Shown piece after piece: positions 22,841 to 32,450 of a stretch of DNA of 64,000 nt. The stretch is taken from assembly GCF_026151395.1 (NCBI RefSeq), contig NZ_JAMQPV010000001.1, positions 2,234,501 to 2,298,500 of the forward strand. Direction: 5' to 3'. The translations under genes were made by a program, and so were the position numbers. The notes beneath the pieces were generated by a model. That model worked only from the letters and a program-made list of their open reading frames with translations. It was not told where the DNA came from and did no database searches. Numbering within the stretch: position 1 is the first letter of the stretch; each line of letters begins with the position of its first letter. This stretch comes from Leptospira limi. Its GTDB lineage: Bacteria; Spirochaetota; Leptospiria; Leptospirales; Leptospiraceae.

Positions 22841-23211
22841 CAGGATAGTTTCCTTGTTCCATAACGAAATTCGACTTCATTTGAATGTTCTTTTTTCACT
22901 TTGATACGATCTCCGAAAAAGGAGACCAAACCAAGCAAATCCATAATCTTTAACACAGGTAGAGAGTGGTTCGATAACGATAAGAACTGTTGGTTGGACT
23001 GACTTTGTTTTTTTAAGAACACCAAAAATTGAATGCCAGAAGTATCGATTCGTTCAATTCCATTCAAATGTAAAATGATCTTTTTCCCTTTTTGATTTTC
23101 CCATTGGTTTGTGTAGTTCAACCATTCTTTGATAAAAGGTACAGTGAGGTATCCGTCCCACTGGATTTCCATTCCTTCTTTCGTAATTTGAATGGTTTGA
23201 TTTGGTTCCAT
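22840..23211 (-). CDS. STAS-domain protein in the chemotaxis operon
   Basis: 123 residues. A single STAS fold with the conserved loop IERIDTSGIQFLVFLKK, which has Thr and Ser at the site phosphorylated in SpoIIAA-type antagonists. It sits between cheY and cheA with a 2-nt gap and a 1-nt overlap, so it is certainly part of the operon. STAS proteins are not core chemotaxis components; a link between CheA-type signalling and a partner-switching protein is an inference. It is a different protein from the RsbV-like one at 11074. Confidence 0.85.
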   Translation of the reverse strand: MEPNQTIQITKEGMEIQWDGYLTVPFIKEWLNYTNQWENQKGKKIILHLNGIERIDTSGIQFLVFLKKQSQSNQQFLSLSNHSLPVLKIMDLLGLVSFFGDRIKVKKEHSNEVEFRYGTRKLS

Positions 23212-23213
23212 CG

Positions 23214-23579
23214 TTAGGGTAATAACTTTGTAATGGTATCTAACAATTCTTCAGGGGAAAATGGCTTTGTTAACCAAGCTTTTGCTCCCGCGTCGATCCC
23301 TTGTTGTTTTTTCTCAGGTTGTGATTCTGTTGTTAACATGATGATAGGAGTAAACTTAAACTTTGAATTTTCTTTTACTTTTTTGATAAAAGAAATGCCA
23401 TCCATATTTGGCATATTCATATCAGACACAATTAAATCTACAGAGTTTGACTCTAATTGTTTTAAACCTTCTAATCCATCCCCAGCTTCAATGAGATCAA
23501 AATTCGCATTTTTTAAGTGGACAGAGATGATCTTTCGAAACACTGCTGAGTCATCAATAATTAAGATTTTTCTATTCAT
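23214..23579 (-). CDS. cheY: CheY-like single-domain response regulator
   Basis: 121 residues, a receiver domain with no output domain. The acidic pocket is LIIDDSAVFRK (D9, D10), the phospho-acceptor is D53 in VSDMNMPNMDG, the switch Thr is in IMLTTE, and the conserved Lys is in LTKPFSPEE. Phospho-CheY binds the flagellar switch (FliM/FliN). Lying just upstream of the STAS gene and cheA, it is a good candidate for the output of this CheA, although Leptospira genomes carry several cheY copies. Confidence 0.9.
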   Translation of the reverse strand: MNRKILIIDDSAVFRKIISVHLKNANFDLIEAGDGLEGLKQLESNSVDLIVSDMNMPNMDGISFIKKVKENSKFKFTPIIMLTTESQPEKKQQGIDAGAKAWLTKPFSPEELLDTITKLLP

Positions 23580-23591
23580 TTTGGTTTCCTT

Positions 23592-24872
23592 TTAAGATTG
23601 AATCGGGAGAAAAATTTCTGCAATCACACAGGAAGCTTTTGTTTCCGTCGTGTGATCTATCGCATTTCGTATAAAAAACATTCCATTGTGTTTATGTAAT
23701 AAAAAATCAACCATGGTTAAACCAAGTCCAAGGCTAAATTTTTCTTTGTGGTGGAAGGTTTCTACAGGTGGATGGATTCTATAAAACGGTTCCACCAATT
23801 TTTTTTCAGACACAGTAAGTTGTTTTGCGTAATCATCTTCGATCAAATTGTTTTTTGCTGATAAACAAAAATAACCATCTACGAAGGTTACAAAGATATC
23901 AAAATTGGACTTGGGTTTTGAATACTTCAATCCATTCGTAAAAATTTCATGGATGATTGTTCGCATTGCATCCATATTAACTTCTAATTTTACTGATTGT
24001 TTGACAACAGGAAGGTTGATTTTGATTTCTTTTGATTCAGTTTCCTTTTGAAACTCTTTTACAATCTCAGGAAGGACAAGTAACAATTCGTCACTTGAAA
24101 TTTTAGATAATTGTAAGTGGGATTGGATTGTGTCAACGGCCATATCAAGGCCTTTTAACATTGTTTTGTTATGTTCTTGGTTTTCAGAAAGTAAATCCCA
24201 AAAATCTTTTGGAATGATATAGTTATCGTTCTCGACAATTTTCATTTTTTCGATTGAATCAATGATGGTAGTCATAGCTCCTAGTCCAGAACCTTGCATC
24301 AGAGTGGTTTTTAAATTCAAGATTGAATTTAGTTCTGAATTTACTTCATTGGTTTTTCGATGAGACTCTTTATAATTGAGCCATTCTAATTGGCTTTTTA
24401 ATTCCTTCGATTCTTCATCAATGAGAACAGCTTCCATTTGCTTTAAGTAGACGTATTCTAATGCTTTTTCCAGACGATCGGCAACAATTTCTACATGGAG
24501 GGGTTTAATTAGGTAATCATAAACTCCCATTTTCATGATTTCGATGATTTCTTCGGTTTGGTCAATTGCGGTTTGCACAATAAAAACCGCTCTAGGATCT
24601 ATTTTTCGTTGTTCAGCGATAAAAGTTTTACCGTCCATTACCGGCATCATCAAATCCACCAAATAGATGCTATACGACTTATTTTTTGCCAGATCCAGGG
24701 CTATTTTCCCATTTTCAGCAACTTCGAATGAAATACCAACTCGTTTACAGATTCCTTCCAATAGAACCTGGTTTTCTTTTTTATCTTCAATGATAAGAAT
24801 AGGTTCTTTCGGCCTACGTTGGTGTTCTGTTTTGGAAACAGAAATAAATTTCGTATCGATTTGTTCCACCAT
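23592..24872 (-). CDS. Receiver domain fused to a histidine-kinase-like ATPase lacking a canonical H-box
   Basis: 426 residues. The N-terminal receiver domain (about 24-140) has acidic ED at 29-30, phospho-acceptor D73 in VDLMMPVMDG and Lys in YLIKPLHVE. A helical middle region follows, then a C-terminal HATPase domain (IHEIFTNGLKYS as N-box, SLGLGLTMVDFLL as G-box). Where the H-box would be expected, the sequence reads TLMQGSGLGAMTTIID with no histidine. It may therefore bind ATP without autophosphorylating, or act as a response-regulator-driven scaffold or phosphatase (inference). It lies 12 nt upstream of cheY and 48 nt downstream of the histidine kinase gene. Confidence 0.82.
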   Translation of the reverse strand: MVEQIDTKFISVSKTEHQRRPKEPILIIEDKKENQVLLEGICKRVGISFEVAENGKIALDLAKNKSYSIYLVDLMMPVMDGKTFIAEQRKIDPRAVFIVQTAIDQTEEIIEIMKMGVYDYLIKPLHVEIVADRLEKALEYVYLKQMEAVLIDEESKELKSQLEWLNYKESHRKTNEVNSELNSILNLKTTLMQGSGLGAMTTIIDSIEKMKIVENDNYIIPKDFWDLLSENQEHNKTMLKGLDMAVDTIQSHLQLSKISSDELLLVLPEIVKEFQKETESKEIKINLPVVKQSVKLEVNMDAMRTIIHEIFTNGLKYSKPKSNFDIFVTFVDGYFCLSAKNNLIEDDYAKQLTVSEKKLVEPFYRIHPPVETFHHKEKFSLGLGLTMVDFLLHKHNGMFFIRNAIDHTTETKASCVIAEIFLPIQS

Positions 24873-24920
24873 ATAGAATATCGGAAATTCTATGCGAGTT
24901 TCCTAATTCGTTCAATACCT

Positions 24921-26543
24921 TTATTTAATATTTTCAGGTATATTTAGTATAAAAGTGGATCCTTCTCCAAGTTTTGATAAGAGAGATATATTCCCTCCTA
25001 ATTTTTCTGCCAGTCCTTGGGAAATGGAAAGGCCAAGACCCGTTCCTTCTATTTTTCCATCATCATTTAGTCTTGTGAAACTATGAAAGATCCGTTTTTG
25101 GTCTTCTTGTGAAATACCGGGTCCAAAATCGCGAACTGAAAAATTCACACCAAAATCGGACCATTCACAATGCAATTCGACATAAGAATGGTCTCCATAT
25201 TTGATTGCATTCGAAAGTAAATTTAAGAGGATTTGTTGGATTTTCCCACTATCGGAGCGAATGAGTTTTGATTGGATGGGAGGGAAAAATCGGATCTCCA
25301 TCCCTTTGGCATTGGCTTGAGGTTGGATTAATTCTAAACTTTGTCTGCAGATTTCTTCTGGTTTGAATTCTGAGTATAAAATGTTCAGTTGGCCCGATTC
25401 AATTTTCATCAAACTGAGAATTTCATTGATCATCTTCAAAAGTCTCGTTCCACCCGAGTAAATGTATTGTAGGTATTCTTTCCCTGTCACATCCTTTTCG
25501 GGTAATTGGATCAGTTTAGAAAATCCAATGATGGAATTGAGTGGGGTGCGAAGTTCGTGGCTGACATGGGCTAAAAATTCTGTTTTTGCTTTGTATGCTC
25601 GTTCTAATTCTTCTTTGGTTCTCGATAAATCTAAAGTTCTCTCTAAGATTAAAGATTCTAATGTAGACTTGTATCGGTTGAGTTCTGTTAAATCGGAATC
25701 TCTTTGTACAAACAATCCCATCCACCGGCTAACAGTTTGGTAAATGAGTAAATTTTCATGGTGGATAACAAAATTGGGAACATATTTTTGGAATCCCATG
25801 ATGCCCAAGAATTTGTTTTCAAATTTAACTGGTATGAATATAATCGATTCCGCATTTGATTCTTCAAAATACCATTGTTCTTTTGGTAAGGCTTTGTCTT
25901 TTTTTAAATAAAGAATTTTTCCATTTTTTAATTTGTGGAGCCATCGGTATATTCCTTCTTTTTTCCAATCCAAGGTTTCGAATTTTTTAGGCAATAACGG
26001 GTATTCGGTGGACTTTCTTTCGTTCACCCAAATCTCAAAACTTCCCCTTTCTTCTGTTCCGGTATTTTTTAGAAAGAATATCGAATCCATCTCCGTGAAA
26101 TACAAAAGTTGGTAAAGAGCTTGAGGTAAACTTTCTCGGATGGAAGATTTTTGGATGAGAATTTGAATGGAAGAAGCAACTCCAAGTTCAAACCGAAGCC
26201 TCCAGGCAATTTCCTCTTCCTGTTTTTGTTTGATTGTGATGTCTCGGATAGAGAATTTTGTGAATTGGATTTCTGTTGAGTCAGCAGGATAATCAAAATG
26301 TCCAAAGGATGTTTCTAATACTTTTCCATCAGTTTTATAAATGATTTCTGTCTTAAAATCTTTATGAGAAATTTTGTTTTTTATAAAATTGGGAAAATCG
26401 AACTCTTTTTCTAATTGTGAGAAGATAGAGTTTTTTAATAAAACTTCATAAATCTTCTCTTTTAGATTGATTTGTATAATGGCAGTTCCCCAGTCATTTC
26501 CCTCCAAAGAGGCCTTAAATAATGACAAGGGATCTTGGATCAT
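24921..26543 (-). CDS. GAF-containing sensor histidine kinase
   Basis: 540 residues with no clear membrane segment. A PAS-like N-terminus (about 1-110, ending in IRDITIKQKQEEE) is followed by a GAF-like region (about 115-280), a coiled coil, and a canonical dimerisation domain with phospho-accepting His in HVSHELRTPLNSIIGF near residue 325. The ATPase domain has NLLSNAIKYG (N-box), DFGPGIS (G1) and GTGLGLSIS (G2). It starts 2 nt after the ispH stop and heads the signalling genes. It could phosphorylate the downstream REC-HATPase protein (inference from neighbourhood). Confidence 0.9.
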   Translation of the reverse strand: MIQDPLSLFKASLEGNDWGTAIIQINLKEKIYEVLLKNSIFSQLEKEFDFPNFIKNKISHKDFKTEIIYKTDGKVLETSFGHFDYPADSTEIQFTKFSIRDITIKQKQEEEIAWRLRFELGVASSIQILIQKSSIRESLPQALYQLLYFTEMDSIFFLKNTGTEERGSFEIWVNERKSTEYPLLPKKFETLDWKKEGIYRWLHKLKNGKILYLKKDKALPKEQWYFEESNAESIIFIPVKFENKFLGIMGFQKYVPNFVIHHENLLIYQTVSRWMGLFVQRDSDLTELNRYKSTLESLILERTLDLSRTKEELERAYKAKTEFLAHVSHELRTPLNSIIGFSKLIQLPEKDVTGKEYLQYIYSGGTRLLKMINEILSLMKIESGQLNILYSEFKPEEICRQSLELIQPQANAKGMEIRFFPPIQSKLIRSDSGKIQQILLNLLSNAIKYGDHSYVELHCEWSDFGVNFSVRDFGPGISQEDQKRIFHSFTRLNDDGKIEGTGLGLSISQGLAEKLGGNISLLSKLGEGSTFILNIPENIK

Positions 26544-26545
26544 TT

Positions 26546-27493
26546 TTAAAATTGTTTTAAGAGTTCCTTGGGAAGTTTGAAACTCATTGTATCTTCACGG
26601 CTTTCTGGATAAAGGGATACTTTTGCATTGGGAAAATGTTTTAGAATTTCTTCCACAATTTCGTCAACCAACACTTGTGGGCTTGAAGCGCCAGCAGTGA
26701 TTCCTAAAGTTTTGATTCCCTCTTTGATTATATAATTAGGATTTACATCTTCTTTTTTCGAAATTTGAAAACTCGCAGGTCGTGTCTTTTTTGCTAATTG
26801 ACAAAGTCGAACTGAATTTGATGAGTTTTCCGCACCAATGACTAACATGGCATCTACAGACTCTAACATTTTTTGGACAGCATCTTGCCTTTCCGTTGTC
26901 GCATAACAAATATCATCTTTTTGAGGGTGTTCCACAAAAGGGAAAACTTCTTCAATTTTTTTGACAATGTTTTTTGTGTCTGCTACGGATAAGGTGGTTT
27001 GCATCAAATAGGTAAGAGGTTTGTCTAAAGAGATTTTTCCTCTTAAACTTTCCACATCTTCTGGAGATTCCACAAGGAACATGATTGCCTCACCCATGGT
27101 ACCAATTGCCTCGTCATGGCCTCTGTGTCCGATATAGATGATTTGGTGGCTGTCTCTGATGTTTCGTGCTTTTTTATGAACCCTTGTTACAAGAGGGCAG
27201 GTGGCATCTCCAATCTTCATTTTTCGATCGGTGGCTTCTTTTACCACTTCGGGGGAAACTCCATGTGCAGAGAAAACCACTGTTGCACCATCGGGAACTT
27301 CGCTAAGTTCACTTATGAATTGGATTCCTTTTTTTTTCATTTCTTCCACAACTCGTTGGTTGTGGACGATTTCCTTTCTTACGTAAAGAGGTTCTCCTGA
27401 ATTTTCTTCAAAAGCTTGTTCCACATAAGAAATTGCATATTTGACACCTGCACAAAAACCTCGTGGGTTTGCTAAATAAACCGTCTCTAACAC
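26546..27493 (-). CDS. ispH: 4-hydroxy-3-methylbut-2-enyl diphosphate reductase
   Basis: 315 residues. The last step of the MEP isoprenoid pathway, yielding IPP and DMAPP with a [4Fe-4S] cluster. The three cluster cysteines are in NPRGFCAGV, DATCPLVTRVH and ENSSNSVRL's partner block DICYATTERQ, with the substrate-binding histidines in HNQRVVE and FSAHGVSPEV and the conserved Ser/Asn in SSNS. GASSPQVLVDE near the end is typical. It is followed after 2 nt by the histidine kinase gene, which suggests the signalling operon may be read from the ispH promoter. Confidence 0.96.
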   Translation of the reverse strand: MLETVYLANPRGFCAGVKYAISYVEQAFEENSGEPLYVRKEIVHNQRVVEEMKKKGIQFISELSEVPDGATVVFSAHGVSPEVVKEATDRKMKIGDATCPLVTRVHKKARNIRDSHQIIYIGHRGHDEAIGTMGEAIMFLVESPEDVESLRGKISLDKPLTYLMQTTLSVADTKNIVKKIEEVFPFVEHPQKDDICYATTERQDAVQKMLESVDAMLVIGAENSSNSVRLCQLAKKTRPASFQISKKEDVNPNYIIKEGIKTLGITAGASSPQVLVDEIVEEILKHFPNAKVSLYPESREDTMSFKLPKELLKQF

Positions 27494-27698
27494 GAAAAAC
27501 CTACCTTTTCACCCAAATACATTTCCATAGAATTCCTAGGACATATTTTAGAAAAGGGGAAGTTCTGTTTTTATTCAAATTTTATTTCATTTTCCCTATT
27601 ATCCTCCCTCCCAGAATGACCGATCCTTATCTTGAAAAGGCCAAGGATGGCCATTTCGAAAATTCATCAATTTCTTGGGTTCAAGGTGAAAACTTTGA

Positions 27699-28580
<882 letters not shown>

Positions 28581-28588
28581 TAGGATAA

Positions 28589-28655
28589 GAGAAACCAAAG
28601 TCCCGGGCAGGGTGGTTGGGGCCCCGGCTTTGGTTTCTCGATTTTCTTTTTTTTG
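28589..28655 (+). terminator. Intrinsic terminator of flaB
   Basis: A long stem begins GAGAAACCAAAG and pairs with CTTTGGTTTCTC, extended by CCCGGG against CCCCGG-type pairing around a GC-rich loop. It is followed by a T-rich tract (ATTTTCTTTTTTTTG). It starts 8 nt after the flaB stop. It is among the strongest terminator-like signals in the window. Confidence 0.9.
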
Positions 28656-28760
28656 TTTTAATTCATTACCAAATTCTTCCGCCAAATTCTAAGATTCCAC
28701 TTCCATTCCATACATCCCTTTTTGATTTGACATAGTCTAGATTTTTGAGCCATTTATTAT

Positions 28761-29711
28761 ATGAATCGTCTCTTCCTTTTCCCCCTGATTATTTTGTTTG
28801 TTAGTTGCAAGTCTGTTGCAAATTTTCAAATTCTTCAAAATGTAAAACCAAATCCAAAATGTAAGTTCAGTCAGATTATTGTAATTGAGCCTGATTTCTA
28901 TATTGCAAATGGCGGAACTACTTTGTCAGGATGTATTGAAAAAATTGAAAAAACAAATGCGGTGATGTTTTTTTATTTTAGCCGAACGATCAGTAAAATC
29001 AGTGCGAGTGTTAACTTAACAACAGGTGAATCTAGTAAAACACAATCATTTTCTGGTGAAAGTGCAACTGCCAAAGCAACGATTCTTTTAAATTCAAAAA
29101 TGTCTTTGGAAATTCCTACTGCTGATAAAAAGGGATCGTTTATGTATAGCATTTTATATACTTACAAAAATGACCAACCTTCAATTGAAATTTATGATGT
29201 AACAAGTGATTTGTCCTATGCTCCGAGACTCGCTTTCCAAGCGATTGCAAGAAATGATCTAAATAAATTGAAGGAACTTTTTACAAGCGGAAACATTCAA
29301 AAAGATACTAAAATCATTTTGTATGATGGAAATGATACAACTGAATTGAGTCTTTTTCAACAGGCCTTGAATGTTCGTGCGAATAAGGAGATCTTCGATT
29401 ATTTAATAGAAAAAAAAGTAGATTTTCAATCTAGAGACAAACTTGGATTTACTGCACTTACTTATGCTGTTTTTTTTAATGATTTGGAATTAGTAAAATA
29501 CATCGATTCTCTCAAAAAATGGAATTTTAATGAGACTACCAACCAAGGGGACTCTCTCTTACATTGGGCTGCTGAAAACAAAAACAAACAAATGGTAGAG
29601 TATTTATTGCAGAAAGGCGTCAGAAAGGATATCAAAAACAATAATGGTCTTACTGCATATGATGTTGCAAAATTGAAGTTATCCTATCATATCATGGAAA
29701 TCTTACAATAG
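28761..29711 (+). CDS. Lipoprotein with C-terminal ankyrin repeats
   Basis: 316 residues. A short hydrophobic signal ends in a spirochaete-type lipobox (FVSC, lipid Cys at about residue 16). The middle is an unrecognised beta-rich region, and the C-terminal 130 residues contain ankyrin repeats (DKLGFTALTYAVFFNDLELV, GDSLLHWAAENKNKQMVEYL, NNGLTAYDVAKLKL). Ankyrin repeats bind proteins, so the protein probably sits at the periplasmic or outer membrane face and contacts a partner. It is flanked by the flaB terminator and ilvA; no operon partner is obvious. The start ATG has no strong ribosome site. Confidence 0.85.
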   Translation: MNRLFLFPLIILFVSCKSVANFQILQNVKPNPKCKFSQIIVIEPDFYIANGGTTLSGCIEKIEKTNAVMFFYFSRTISKISASVNLTTGESSKTQSFSGESATAKATILLNSKMSLEIPTADKKGSFMYSILYTYKNDQPSIEIYDVTSDLSYAPRLAFQAIARNDLNKLKELFTSGNIQKDTKIILYDGNDTTELSLFQQALNVRANKEIFDYLIEKKVDFQSRDKLGFTALTYAVFFNDLELVKYIDSLKKWNFNETTNQGDSLLHWAAENKNKQMVEYLLQKGVRKDIKNNNGLTAYDVAKLKLSYHIMEILQ

Positions 29712-29794
29712 GCTTGGAGATTAGATATTTCGTAATACAAAGTAAAACGACGCATGGCATTAATAAATAAAATTCAAAATTTTGTTTTGAATGG

Positions 29795-31045
29795 ATGATA
29801 AAATTGGCACCGATGACTTTAGAGATTGACACTGCTTATCAGATTTTAAAACCAATCATCCATCAAACACCATTACAATTTCATTCTCGATTATCTGAAT
29901 TGTACGGCGCCCAGGTGTATATCAAACGAGAAGATTTACAAGTTGTTCGTTCCTATAAAATCAGAGGGGCTTATCATATGATCCAAAGTTTAACTTTGGA
30001 GGAACGAAAAAATGGAGTTGTATGTGCAAGTGCTGGCAATCATGCACAAGGAGTTGCGTATTCCTGTAAATTACTTCAAATTTTCGGAGTCATTTATATG
30101 CCAGAAGTTACGCCCAAACAAAAGATAAACCAAGTCCGCATGTTTGGTGGTGATTTTATTGAAATCAAACTTATCGGTGATACTTTTGATGAATGCCAAA
30201 AGGAAGCAATTGGATTTGCGAAGGAAAGGAATCGATCGTTTATCCCACCATTTGATCATCAAAAAATCATGGAAGGGCAAGGAACTGTTGGAAAAGAAAT
30301 TTTAGATAAACTTTCTAATGTTGATTTTTTGTTTTTACCAATTGGTGGGGGAGGTTTATGTGCTGGAGTAGGTTCGTACTTTAAAATACATTCACCACTC
30401 ACAAAGATAATTGGAACAGAACCAATGGGTGCACCTTCCATGAAAGAGGCATTAAAAGTGGGAAAACCGATTTCATTAGAGAAAATCGATAAATTTGTTG
30501 ATGGTGCTGCCGTCAAAAAAGTAGGGGATCTTACGTTTCCAATCTGCCAATCTGTTTTGAGTGATTTGGTCTTAATTCCAGAAGGAAAAGTATGTACGAC
30601 AATTTTAAATCTTTATAATTTAGATGCCATTGTGAGCGAACCTGCCGGTGCTCTCAGTATCGCTGCCTTAGATGGTTACAAAGATACAATTCGAGGTAAA
30701 ACGATTGTTTGTATCTTAAGTGGTGGAAACAATGATATCGATCGGATGCAAGAAATCAAAGAAAGGTCTTTACTCTTTGAAGGTCTAAAACAGTATTTTA
30801 TTGTTCGATTTGCACAAAAACCAGGTGCACTCAAACAATTCGTAAATGAAATCTTAGGACCAAATGATGATATCGTTCGTTTTGAGTTTATCCAAAAGAA
30901 CAATAAAGAATCTGGACCCGCACTCATTGGTATTGAGTTAAAATCAAAAGATGATTTCCAAAGTTTATTAGATCGGATGAAAGAATACAGATTAAATTTT
31001 ACCGTCATCAATGAAGATGAAAATCTATTTGAATATTTAATTTAG
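29795..31045 (+). CDS. ilvA: Threonine dehydratase (threonine ammonia-lyase), PLP-dependent
   Basis: 416 residues. It deaminates L-threonine to 2-oxobutanoate, the first step of threonine-derived isoleucine synthesis. The PLP lysine is in REDLQVVRSYKIRGAYHMI. ASAGNHAQGVAYSC and the glycine loop LPIGGGGLCAG are typical of fold-type II. The last 80 or so residues (FAQKPGALKQFVNEIL) form an ACT-like regulatory domain, as in the short B. subtilis-type IlvA of similar length. An alternative start at 29813 (MTLEID) is possible, and neither start has a clear ribosome site. Confidence 0.92.
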   Translation: MIKLAPMTLEIDTAYQILKPIIHQTPLQFHSRLSELYGAQVYIKREDLQVVRSYKIRGAYHMIQSLTLEERKNGVVCASAGNHAQGVAYSCKLLQIFGVIYMPEVTPKQKINQVRMFGGDFIEIKLIGDTFDECQKEAIGFAKERNRSFIPPFDHQKIMEGQGTVGKEILDKLSNVDFLFLPIGGGGLCAGVGSYFKIHSPLTKIIGTEPMGAPSMKEALKVGKPISLEKIDKFVDGAAVKKVGDLTFPICQSVLSDLVLIPEGKVCTTILNLYNLDAIVSEPAGALSIAALDGYKDTIRGKTIVCILSGGNNDIDRMQEIKERSLLFEGLKQYFIVRFAQKPGALKQFVNEILGPNDDIVRFEFIQKNNKESGPALIGIELKSKDDFQSLLDRMKEYRLNFTVINEDENLFEYLI

Positions 31046-31176
31046 AATAAAGATGTTTTCAAATTTTGGAATCGTGAATCTTACCAAATCATTTTTCCTA
31101 TTTCGAATGAATTTCCTAAAGGAATTTTCGAAAAGATCGATATATGAAATGATCCTTTGATCGCCGTACAGCTAAG

Positions 31177-31204
31177 AAACCCGGAGTGATTGCCGGGTTT
31201 TTTT
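31177..31204 (+). terminator. Intrinsic terminator
   Basis: A perfect 8-bp stem, AAACCCGG pairing with CCGGGTTT across an 8-nt loop, with seven consecutive T including the stem end. It is 131 bp downstream of the ilvA stop on the same strand, so it ends either the ilvA transcript or an unrecognised short RNA. Confidence 0.85.
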
Positions 31205-31293
31205 ACAATAACATGAACTTTTATACGTAAAAAATTTGAGTGAACCAAGTTGTGGTTTCGATTTTTTGTGTTTTGTGATAGATAGGTCGTATT

Positions 31294-31337
31294 GGGTGGC
31301 GGGTGGATAACCCCACCCAGTTCAAATGGGGCGGGGA
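31294..31337. repeat. GC-rich inverted-repeat element with alternative hairpins
   Basis: GGGTGG (31301-31306) can pair with CCACCC (31313-31318). Alternatively, CCCC (31311-31314) can pair with the downstream GGGG-CGGGG block (31328-31336). The two pairings exclude each other, as in attenuators. The core GGATAACCCCACC resembles GGATACCCCGCC in the hairpin at 41879-41890. Function unknown. Confidence 0.4.
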
Positions 31338-31468
31338 TTTTATACCTACCGAGTCCATGAGCCATAGCATAATTTATCACAAAAACAATTTTACAATTAA
31401 AAATCTTTCATTGTGAATTCATTCATTATTTTATTTCCTGGAATTTCGAGTAGAATGTGTTTTCTTGA

Positions 31469-32434
31469 ATGAATTGCCAAAATTATCTATTTTATAATAT
31501 ACTATTTGCTTGTTTTTATTTTTTATCCTGCAATTTGGATTGGAAACACAATGCTGGAGATCCTTTTACGAAGGAATATTGGCGAACCAGATTTCTAGAA
31601 GAATGGTTTGTAGCTTATCCTCGTATTTTTGTCATCCAAGGTAGAGTGTCAGGATTGTATCAAAATTCATTAAAACTTGTATCTTCATCTGATGGAACTT
31701 CCGTTTCAATCAGTGCAAATGGTTCTTTTTCCATGACCGTATTTGCATCCCCAAAATACTTCGACATTCAAATTTCTTCTCAGCCAGACAACCTTCATTG
31801 TATTGTTTGGGATCGTGGTGTTTGGGACGGAACCAATCAAACCAATATGCTAATTACTTGTCCTTTCGCCAAAACTGTTGTTTTAGGAAAAACACTTTTA
31901 TGGGACCGATGTACATTTGGGTCTAGTTGGAATCCTGAAGGAAATGGCACAGGGATTGGTAATGGAGACTGTTCAATTGGAACTGCAACTGCTTTGAATT
32001 ATTGCACTACAGGGGAAGGATACAATGCAACAACCAATCCTAACGCTTGTAATGGTGGAAATAATTCTTTTCTAGTAGATAAAGGTCCTATTTTTTCGGC
32101 CTGCCTTAACAGTCGAAATTCGAAGCGTTACGGCCAGTCTAATTGGAGGCTGCCTTTATATACAGAAATGTTTTCTATCATACGTTGTAGTGCAACTAAC
32201 ACTGGAGTAATCACAGGAGAAGATGGTTGTTTAACTGTGGGAGATGCAACAAAATATCCAGGTGCCACAGCAGATCCAATTTTATTTCCAGGAACAATCG
32301 CTGATAACTATTGGAGTTCACAAACCTTTCCAGCTGGAGGCGATATACAGGCTTATATGATCAATTTTAATCCTGGAAATGAGTCATACCTCAACAAAGA
32401 TCAATTTGCGTATGTAAGATGTGTTTCTGAATGA
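31469..32434 (+). CDS. DUF1566 (Lcl C-terminal-like) lipoprotein
   Basis: 321 residues. An N-terminal hydrophobic signal ends in FLSC, giving a probable lipid-modified Cys at about residue 21. The middle of the protein (about 40-125) looks like a small beta-sandwich. The rest matches the DUF1566 pattern found repeatedly in Leptospira: LLWDRCTFGSSW, LNYC, NWRLPLYTEMFSI, NYWSSQT and a final FAYVRCVSE. The function of this family is not established, and a carbohydrate- or surface-binding role is only speculation. The ATG has no strong ribosome site. Confidence 0.85.
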   Translation: MNCQNYLFYNILFACFYFLSCNLDWKHNAGDPFTKEYWRTRFLEEWFVAYPRIFVIQGRVSGLYQNSLKLVSSSDGTSVSISANGSFSMTVFASPKYFDIQISSQPDNLHCIVWDRGVWDGTNQTNMLITCPFAKTVVLGKTLLWDRCTFGSSWNPEGNGTGIGNGDCSIGTATALNYCTTGEGYNATTNPNACNGGNNSFLVDKGPIFSACLNSRNSKRYGQSNWRLPLYTEMFSIIRCSATNTGVITGEDGCLTVGDATKYPGATADPILFPGTIADNYWSSQTFPAGGDIQAYMINFNPGNESYLNKDQFAYVRCVSE

Positions 32435-32450
32435 ATCGCAGTAGATTCTT

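Larger units (their letters stand above)
31046..31468. other. Intergenic region with terminator and hairpin element
   Basis: 423 bp without a credible gene. It contains an intrinsic terminator (31177-31204) and a GC-rich inverted-repeat element around 31294-31337. A 99-codon open frame on the minus strand (31081-31380) crosses both structures and is not believable as a protein. Confidence 0.6.

Noticed and set aside
31081..31380. A 99-codon minus-strand frame between ilvA and the DUF1566 gene.
   Set aside because: It crosses a clear terminator and a hairpin element, and no ribosome site or motif supports it.
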